Source of the DNA: Flaccisagitta enflata
Taxonomy: Eukaryota; Chaetognatha; Sagittoidea; Aphragmophora
Length of the DNA: 64,000 bases
NCBI GenBank assembly: GCA_965153355.1
Contig: OZ231128.1
Span: 43,648,001-43,712,000 of the forward strand
Reading direction: 5' to 3'
Part shown: positions 56,643-64,000 of the stretch, piece after piece
Layout: each line of letters opens with the position of its first letter
How positions within the stretch are numbered: the stretch's first letter is position 1
Notes under the pieces: generated by a model
Told to the model about the DNA's origin: nothing
Databases searched by the model: none
What the model saw: only the letters and a program-made list of their open reading frames with translations
Made by a program: the position numbers and the translations under genes

Positions 56643-57195
56643 TTGATATGGCTAGAATGAGTCATTTTTTTCGGTCATACGATCTTGGCCACAGATATAC
56701 GGACAGTACTTGTACACATAAGTTTATTCATTGCCTTGAAGTGGACAGCAAATATATCAGAACGCATCAAAATATTTACCATCACTGTTTTTGACATCCA
56801 CCGTCGCCTGCACACACCGTGACTTGTCGAGAGATTGAAGGTACTCTGGACTGATGTTGTTCCAAACCTTATGCGCAATTTTTTTCAGCCCCGCTTTTGA
56901 TGTTGTTTTCTTGTGTTTTTGCAAGTTTTTTGTTTTTTGTTTTTTTTTTATTCTTAGCTAGATTGAGATCCAAACTGGTCCTCGCCAACCCAGAAAAAGC
57001 TTCGCTCATCCATTTTTATGCCATTTCTTTGCATATTGTTGCATTGCACCAGTGCGCCTTCTTCAATAAACTTGACAAAAATTGCCCCATCGATTTGCAA
57101 AAAGCAAATGTTTTTTTCATTCCGCCCTCATTTCTAATACAGAAACCAGCGCGTTTCATTTGATAGATTTTTCGAAGATGCCAATTTTGAAAATC
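56643..57195. other. No gene seen
   Basis: No exon or transposon boundary recognised. Confidence 0.4.
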
Positions 57196-57372
57196 AAACA
57201 AGGCCAACACCTGTAAGTCGCGTGCGAGAGTTACAGATTGATTTAGAATGTCTTAGAATGACTTAGCATACTCTTAAATGACTTAAATTACTTAAAAAAA
57301 AAATTGATGAAAAAAGTAAAAGTTTGACGGACCAACAGACTGACCGACCGACCGACCAACGGACTATAAAAT
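57196..57372 (+). mobile_element. HP-A variant with AATGACTTA core, 3' end decayed
   Basis: AACAAGGCCAACACCTGTAAGTCGCGTGCGAG at the 5' end, then AATGTCTTAGAATGACTTAG units, GTTTGACGGACCAACAGACTGACC; the terminal hairpin is lost. Confidence 0.55.
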
Positions 57373-57761
57373 CATTTCACAATTGAAATTAAGTGAGTTA
57401 TGACACTTTAAAGCTGCCCATTTATTTATGGCCAAGATAGTTGTCTATCAATCCTAAGAAGAAACCATGGCGAAACAAGGCAAAAATTCCAATGAAATCA
57501 TACATATGCATATGCATATGCATATGATCTTGTAGGGTTGTTCAGGAATGACACTTTGAACGAGAGAAGAATGACACCTGGGCGGAAGGCGAGTTAGTGA
57601 GTTACTCTGGCTTGAAGTTGTGGGATTTCCCAAGATGCTCACTAGATGTCGCTGCTTTGTGCCGCCTCCGCGCTCCCACCTTCTCTTTCTGCCATCTGTT
57701 TCTTGCTCTCTAACCAACCTCTCTATGTGTCATTGTCTACCAGCCTGTCTTTCTCTGTCTT
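57373..57761. other. No gene seen; short CATATG repeat
   Basis: CATATGCATATGCATATG at about 57504-57526 is a short self-complementary repeat. No exon recognised. Confidence 0.4.
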
Positions 57762-58794
<1,033 letters not shown>

Positions 58795-59345
58795 CTTCTT
58801 GCCTCATTACCTCCTTGCTCTCTTGCCTCCTTGCCTCCTTACCTCCTTGCCTCCTTGCCTACTTTCCTCCTTGCCTCCACGCCTTCATGCCTCCCTGTCT
58901 CCTTGCCTCCTTGCCTCCGTGTCTCCTTGCCTCCTTGCCTCTGTGCCTCCTTGCGTCCATGCCTCCTTGCATCCTTGCCTACTTTCTTTCTTACCTCTAT
59001 GCCTTCTTGCCTCCCTGTCTCCTTGCCTCCTTGCGTCTGTGCTACCTTGCCTCCTTGCCTCTTTTGCCTCCTTGCCTCAATGCCTCCCTGTCTCCTTGCC
59101 TCTTTGCCCCCTTGCCTCTGTGCCTCCTTACCTCCGGGCCTCTGTGCCTCCTTGCCTGCATGCATTCTTGCCTCCATACCTCCTTGCCTCCTTGCCTACT
59201 TTCCTCCTTGCCTCCATGCCTTCTTGCCTCCCTGTCTCCTTGCCTCTTTGCCTCCTTGCCTCCTTGTCTCCTTTCCTCTTTGCCTCCTTGCCTCTTAGCA
59301 TCCCTCCCCTCTTGCCTCCTTACCTTGCCTCCTTGCCTCTTCTTG
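58795..59345. repeat. TTGCCTCC 8-bp minisatellite, ~550 bp
   Basis: Dozens of TTGCCTCC units with variants (TTACCTCC, GTGCCTCC, TTTCCTCC, TTGCCTAC). A higher-order unit of about 120 bp is visible: ATGCCTTC-TTGCCTCC-CTGTCTCC recurs near 58875, 58998 and 59215. Cys/Leu/Pro-rich frames across it are artefacts. Confidence 0.9.
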
Positions 59346-59615
59346 CATCTCCTTTGTCGTTCTTTCGAAGTCTCAACAAGTCCCTCGAGGATCATGCGCC
59401 TCCTTCATGGATGGCGACCTTCCTCTTTGTCTCTTTCCTTCTTCATCTTTTTATTTTTTCCTTTCCTTCTTCACCTCTCTGTATTTCTCCTTCCATCTTC
59501 ACCTTACTTTCTTTTCTTCCCACCTTTACCTTCCTGTTTTTTTAACCATCACGTCTCTGTATTTCTCATTCCTCTTTCACCTTCCTCTTTGTCTCTGCCT
59601 CTCCTTACCTCTCTG
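59346..59615. other. Pyrimidine-rich, no gene seen
   Basis: TTTCTCCTTCC-type sequence without splice-bounded coding. Confidence 0.4.
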
Positions 59616-59779
59616 TTTTTAGTTGCGGACACGCAACTCTATAAGAGGCTTTGTCCGTCCGTCCGTCGGTCCATCCGTCCATCCGTCCGTTGGTAATGAT
59701 CGAGTTCGAAAGTGTGAAAACGTGCAATTCCGCCCCTGCCAACCCGTCCGCAACTGGTGGCCGTGTATCCGGCCTTGTT
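59616..59779 (-). mobile_element. HP-C repeat, full length
   Basis: On the minus strand: AACAAGGCCGGATACACGGCCACCAGTTGCGGACGGG, CAACGGACGGATGGACGG, AAAGCCTCTTATAGAGTTGCGTGTCCGCAACTAAAAA. The terminal hairpin AGTTGCG-TGTC-CGCAACT is perfect. Confidence 0.7.
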
Positions 59780-59811
59780 CTCTTTCCTCTTTCATCTTAC
59801 TTTTTGTATTC

Positions 59812-59995
59812 TTTTTAGTCGCGTGCTATGCGACTCTCTACCCCGCATTGTCGGTCCGGTCCGGCTGCCTAATTTGACCAAATTCTGCCTAATTGTGCCA
59901 AATTCTGCCATATTCTGCCAAAATCTCCTAAATTCTGCCAAATTCTGCAAATTTTTGCCAAATTCTGCAAATTTCTGCCAAATTCTGCCATCCCC
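59812..59995 (-). mobile_element. HP-A 3' half with AAATTCTGCC core
   Basis: TTTTTAGTCGCGTGCTATGCGACTCTCTACCCCGC, GTCGGTCCGGTCC, then about ten AAATTCTGCCA units (59868-59990). The tandem core differs from the TAAGTCATT core of other variants. Confidence 0.55.
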
Positions 59996-60152
59996 CTGGC
60001 TTTGGGAGGAGGAGCAGGAGGAGAAAATTCCTCAAAGGTGTGGATTGTGGAAGCATAGGTTATCAACCCCTTCTGGGCCCCTGCCCTGCACCCTCCTTCA
60101 ATTGTAATCACTAACTACTCCAGGAGGGCATGGGTACCGCTGACCATCTGAC
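59996..60152 (-). mobile_element. HP-E 5' leader fragment
   Basis: On the minus strand GGTCAGCGGTACCCATGCCCTC...GTGATTACAATTGAAGGAGGGTGCAGGGCAGGGG, the HP-E leader; no arms or core follow. Confidence 0.45.
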
Positions 60153-60380
60153 GCTTTTGCGACTATTTTTTCTTTCTCCCTTCGTATACTTCACACCCTT
60201 TCACTTTCCTTTCAAATTCTCTCTCTTGGCAGCACGTAGACGCATCTCTGTACAACTAACTGGGTTACTTGTCCTTCTTTTTTTAAACATTATTTATTTC
60301 CCTTTTACCTTTGTTGAACAATGAACGATTCTGCACCGCAGTACAATCCATTTCGTTTGCAGCATTTTATGACGGCGCAA

Positions 60381-60665
60381 CGCAACAAGGCCAACACCTA
60401 TAAGTCGCGTGCGGGACCTAATTAACTTAAGGTGACTCAAATTGACTTTAAACGACTCAAGAATGCTTAAAATGACCTAAAAAGTCATAAAATGATGTTA
60501 AATGACCTGAATAACTAAATTGAATATGTTGACCAAATTGACTTAAGTGACTTGATATAACTTAAAAAACTCAAAATGACTTATAATGACTTAGAATCAC
60601 TCAGAATGACTTAGAATGACTTACCAAAATGACTAAGACGGAGATAACTAAAGTTTGAAAAAAAG
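60381..60665 (+). mobile_element. HP-A variant with AATGACTTA core
   Basis: AACAAGGCCAACACCTATAAGTCGCGTGCGGG followed by more than 200 bp of AATGACTTAGAATGACTTA-like units; the GACGGAC block and terminal hairpin are lost. Confidence 0.55.
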
Positions 60666-61130
60666 CTCTGAAAGACGATTGTTTTGCATTTTCGCATGAA
60701 CAATTTTTAATCTTTTCCTCATTTATCTTTTTAATCTGTTCCTAATGAGTAATAACACAAAAGGGGCGAGAAGTCAAATTTATGCAAAACAAGTCATTTT
60801 TCCCCTTTATTTTATAAAAGACCTTTTTTCTCGCTTTGATTTCATAAACTGCATCAAAGTTTCTTTGATTTGAAACCAAACCTGGAGTTCATAGCGCTTT
60901 TTCTTTTTAATCTCCAAAGATGGTTTATGAGGGATGCCAAGCAGTCTTCTTCCTGATACTTTTTTTTTCAGAATCTAATTATCTGTATTACTTTTTGAGC
61001 AATGCCTTCATGAAATGTGGCAAACGATATGAATCATACGGTAGTCATTGGCTGCAAAGTACAAATGTCATGGCGTTTTTTTTATAACATCACCGTGTGC
61101 TTATTCATAGACTACTAAATGAATTTAAAA
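60666..61130. other. AT-rich, no gene seen
   Basis: No exon or transposon end recognised. Confidence 0.4.
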
Positions 61131-61285
61131 CAAGGCCAACACCTTACAGTCGCGTGTGGTTGTTAAGACCATAAGAGCAAAAGACTAGAAGACTTAAAGA
61201 CTAAAAGACCAAGAGACTAAAAGACTGAATGTAAATTGTCTTGAAATAACTTAAAATGACTTAGAATTATTTAAAATGACTCATT
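61131..61285 (+). mobile_element. HP-A variant 5' part
   Basis: AACAAGGCCAACACCTTACAGTCGCGTGTGG (hairpin AAGG-CCAACA-CCTT) followed by AAGACTAAAAGACC and AATAACTTAAAATGACTTAG units; 3' end missing. Confidence 0.5.
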
Positions 61286-61381
61286 TCTGTTTATTCAAAA
61301 ACTTTTGCTCTTAGCAAAGAGTAATTCCTTATACATACAATCTTCTGATTTGTAATGTGTTTTGTCAGTCTCATGAGATAC

Positions 61382-61948
61382 TAGTGAATACGACAACCAA
61401 ATCTGGCGTTTTCTACTGCTTGACCCTCGCTGATCATTTGTTTTGAAGGTGGCCTGTTGCCAATTCTCTACATGCTGATCAGCGCTCCTTATGACTATGT
61501 CCACAAGCTAAAAAGAAAAAACCCTGCAAAAACATCATTAGGGCGGGGACTAGCATGACACTTTTGAGATGTGAAAAACATGCAAAAAAGTCAATTTAAA
61601 GCGTTATAAGCAGTAGGGAGAGTCTGTCAGCGTTGATTTTGAGCTGATTCACAAAATCACTCTATATAAGTATGCTGGAGGTGGTAAAACAGAGTTGGGG
61701 GATTTTGACTCACCAGGGGCCTAAATTTCAACTCTGATATAGATAATGTCAATAAGTAGGCACTTAGCGTTTTGACAAAAAAATGGGTCTGACGGTGGAA
61801 AAAGTCCAAATTTGAGAATTTTTTTGAAAAAAATACAATTTCAGCAATCCCTGCCTACATTTTCTGCTTTCTGGAAGCTTTTTTAGTTGGTTTTTGGCTC
61901 TAAATTTAGTACAAAAAGATAAAGGTTGTTGTCGTTGTATACACTCAT
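61382..61948 (+). repeat. 567-bp direct repeat, copy 1
   Basis: Starts TAGTGAATACGACAACCAAA and ends GTCGTTGTATACACTCAT. It matches 62280-62846 at the same length with only a handful of substitutions visible. No coding frame is conserved. It is not flanked by a short duplication, so an LTR pair is unlikely. Confidence 0.85.
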
Positions 61949-62279
61949 TTAAGAGAGCAGGTTGTTGGTAGCTGTAAGCCTAAATTTGTTTTATAGAGCT
62001 TGGAAATAGTGTGTTGAGCCCCTGGGAGCTAAAAAAAGTAGAATCAAGAAAAAAAATGAAAAAAATTCCATTGATTTTACTAAAACCACAGAAAAACCCG
62101 ATCGGCAAAAATGGTAATTTTGACCACTAAGGTTTTTAAGGCAATTTTGGCTTAAAATGGCTCATTCAAGTATATTTAGCTTCCTCAAAGCGTACTTAGA
62201 CTCTATTTAGTCCCAACAGGGTTGTTTAAATGCAGAAAATCCATAAAAAAAAACTGATTTATTATCACCCCTGTTTAAA
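61949..62279. other. Spacer between the 567-bp direct repeats
   Basis: 331 bp, AT-rich, non-coding; together with one repeat it forms a unit of 898 bp that is present once in full. Confidence 0.6.
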
Positions 62280-62846
62280 TAGTGAATACGACAACCAAAT
62301 CTGGCGGTTTCTACTGCTTGACCCTCGCCGATCATTTGTTTTGAAGGTGGCCTGTTGCCAATTCTCTACATGCTGATCAGCGCTCCTTATGACTATGTCC
62401 ACAAGCTAAAAACAAAAAACCCTGCAAAAACATCATTAGGGCGGGGACTAGCATGACACTTTTGAGATGTGAAAAACATGCAAAAAAGTCAATTTAAAGC
62501 GTTATAAGCAGTAGGGAGAGTCTGTCAGCGTTGATTTTGAGCTGATTTACAAAATCACTCTATATAAGTATGCTGGAGGTGGTAAAACAGAGTTGGGGGA
62601 TTTTGACTCACCAGGGGCCTAAATTTCAACTCTGATATAGATAATGTCAATAAGTAGGCACTTAGCGTTTTGACAAAAAAATGGGTCTGACGGTGGAAAA
62701 AGTCCAAATTTGAGAATTTTTTTGAAAAAAATACAATTTCAGCAATCCCTGCCTACATTTTCTGCTTTCTGGAAGCTTTTTTAGTTGGTTTTTGGCTCTA
62801 AATTTAGTACAAAAAGATAAAGGTTGTTGTCGTTGTATACACTCAT
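62280..62846 (+). repeat. 567-bp direct repeat, copy 2
   Basis: Near-identical to 61382-61948 (e.g. CTGGCGTTTTC versus CTGGCGGTTTC, CCTCGCTG versus CCTCGCCG). Conservation this high implies a recent duplication or gene conversion. Confidence 0.85.
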
Positions 62847-63361
62847 ACTTACGTCCTATTCAAAAGTGTCGTCCAACGCAGCCGCTAGAATGTCTTAAAA
62901 ATTGTAAGTTACTACGAATCTATTTCAATGCTGCGCTCAGCTGTCAAGGCAAAAATGTCCTCTTTCAATTTCTGCCTTTGAGGAAAACTTCCGGAAGATC
63001 GAAGGATCAGAAAATGTCAGTTTTAAGCGGACCCATAAAATTGCACAGTTAAATATTACTTTTTTTTCTCTCTCTCAAAGGGAGCCATGAATTATGGCTT
63101 CAGATATCTTCACTTGGTTTATTTGTGAACAAGGTCGAATTCTTCTTTGTGCATGTGAAAGTGGACAGGGGCCGTGGTGTAGACCGGCTTGCTCGCGACT
63201 ATTAAGTTGCCGCTGAAATCAACACAATATTTCCACCAAAATCGGGTGTTTTTTTATTATTCTTAACTTCATTTTTCAAAGAGGGAAAGCATGTACATCA
63301 ATCCGTTTTTAGTATAAAACGAAGGTTTAACATCGGCTGTATATGTGTGAGACAGAATGAA

Positions 63362-63363
<2 letters not shown>
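62847..63363. other. No gene seen
   Basis: GGGGCCGTGGTGTAGACC...GCTTGCTCGCGACTATTAAG (63169-63205) may be a decayed HP-A 3' end. No exon recognised. Confidence 0.4.

Positions 63364-63396
<33 letters not shown>
63364..63396. repeat. (GA)n tract
   Basis: Short GA array ending at the first base of an HP-E copy. Confidence 0.9.
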
Positions 63397-63398
<2 letters not shown>

Positions 63399-63905
63399 AG
63401 TCAGACAGGGATTGCCTATGGTCAGCGGTACCCTATGCCCTGCTTGAAGTGATTGGCTAAAGAAATGGAGTGAGAGCAGGGTAGCGGTCTGAAAGGGTCA
63501 ATGTCCTATACGGCACAGGGGTTAATTTACACATATCCTGAGCGGGCACCAATAAGACCTCTATGAGCTTGGAGAGTAAATACGAGGCATTTAGAACCTG
63601 ACGTGAAGCTTGAAAGCTTATATGAGGTCAAAAATGAGGCCTGAGAGGGCAATTTGAAGGCTAAATGAGGCTCGAGATGGATAATTAGAGCCTTTACAGT
63701 GAGCTGATTTTGAACCTGAGTGGGCGGATATTGGGCCTGAGAAGGCTGACCCTGGGTATGAAAGGTCCAGATTGGACACTGAGAGGCTGGCTGGGGGGAT
63801 GGGACATCCATACTGAGAGATGGATGGAAGTCTGGAAATTCCTCCTTGTGTCCTACAGGACACCGCCAATGTCACATCGGCCCTGGAGGGCCGCTGCCCA
63901 AAAAG
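63397..63905 (+). mobile_element. HP-E repeat, diverged full-length copy
   Basis: Leader ACTAGTCAGACAGGGATTGCC, GGTCAGCGGTACCCTATGCCC, GCAGGGTAGCGG; a core of about twelve units such as TTTGAACCTGAGTGGGCGGA; TACAGGACACCGCC and GGCCCTGGAGGGCCGCTGCCCAAAAAG at the 3' end. Units and arms are more diverged than in the copies at 37361 and 47796. Confidence 0.6.
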
Positions 63906-64000
63906 CGGGCTTATGGACACAAGCACTTAAGGACCAACGTTGTGATAAATCGGATTGTGTGTATCTGACTGAAAGAGTGAGTTAGATAATTTGGTTTGAA

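Noticed and set aside
61385-62846. 567-bp direct repeats as LTRs of a small retroelement
   Set aside because: The interior is only 331 bp, with no primer site or polypurine tract evident and no matching flanking duplication.

Overview
The window is nuclear eukaryotic DNA, most likely from an invertebrate animal. No bacterial gene order, operon or rRNA is visible. The sequence is about half repeats: very long dinucleotide arrays, many short transposons with TA or 8-bp target duplications, and one large BEL/Pao LTR retrotransposon of a type known only from animals. The species cannot be named from the sequence. Only one stretch (52022-52242) looks like a host coding exon, so most long open frames are microsatellite translations or transposon remains.

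Layout. 1-5.3 kb: copies of hairpin-ended repeats mixed with CA, GA, TTG and CT arrays. 5.3-13 kb: AT-rich DNA with several TIR elements and a large inverted repeat (11.43-12.93 kb). 13-17.5 kb: microsatellites, a 133-bp hAT-like MITE with a perfect 8-bp duplication (14457-14589) and a 562-bp TA-flanked MITE (15634-16195). 17.56-33.48 kb: a four-layer nest. A TA-flanked MITE holds a BEL/Pao element (LTRs 17684-18598 and 32093-32997, duplication AACCG). The BEL gag holds a 2081-bp long-inverted-repeat element (27635-29715, duplication TTGCGCTA). That in turn holds a 307-bp MITE (28949-29255, duplication CTTTGGAG). 34-64 kb: microsatellites, more hairpin-ended repeats, TA-flanked MITEs (some nested), an 8-bp minisatellite (58795-59345) and a 567-bp direct duplication (61382-61948, 62280-62846).

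The BEL element is read on the minus strand: gag, zinc knuckles, aspartic protease, reverse transcriptase with YVDD, RNase H, integrase with HHCC and D,D,E, then an additional frameshifted region of unknown function before the 3' LTR. Its pol is broken by several frame changes, so this copy is probably dead.

The most unusual signal is a set of short non-coding repeats called here HP-A to HP-E. All share one plan, read 5' to 3': a small hairpin just inside an AACAAG-type end, a 9-10-base motif, a tandem-repeat core with GACGGACC tracts, a TATAGAG-like box, and a terminal hairpin built from the inverse of the family's own motif, followed by an A-run. The motif and the 3' hairpin change together between families. 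The plan resembles non-autonomous Helentron (DINE-1-like) rolling-circle elements, but no Rep/helicase is present in the window to confirm it.
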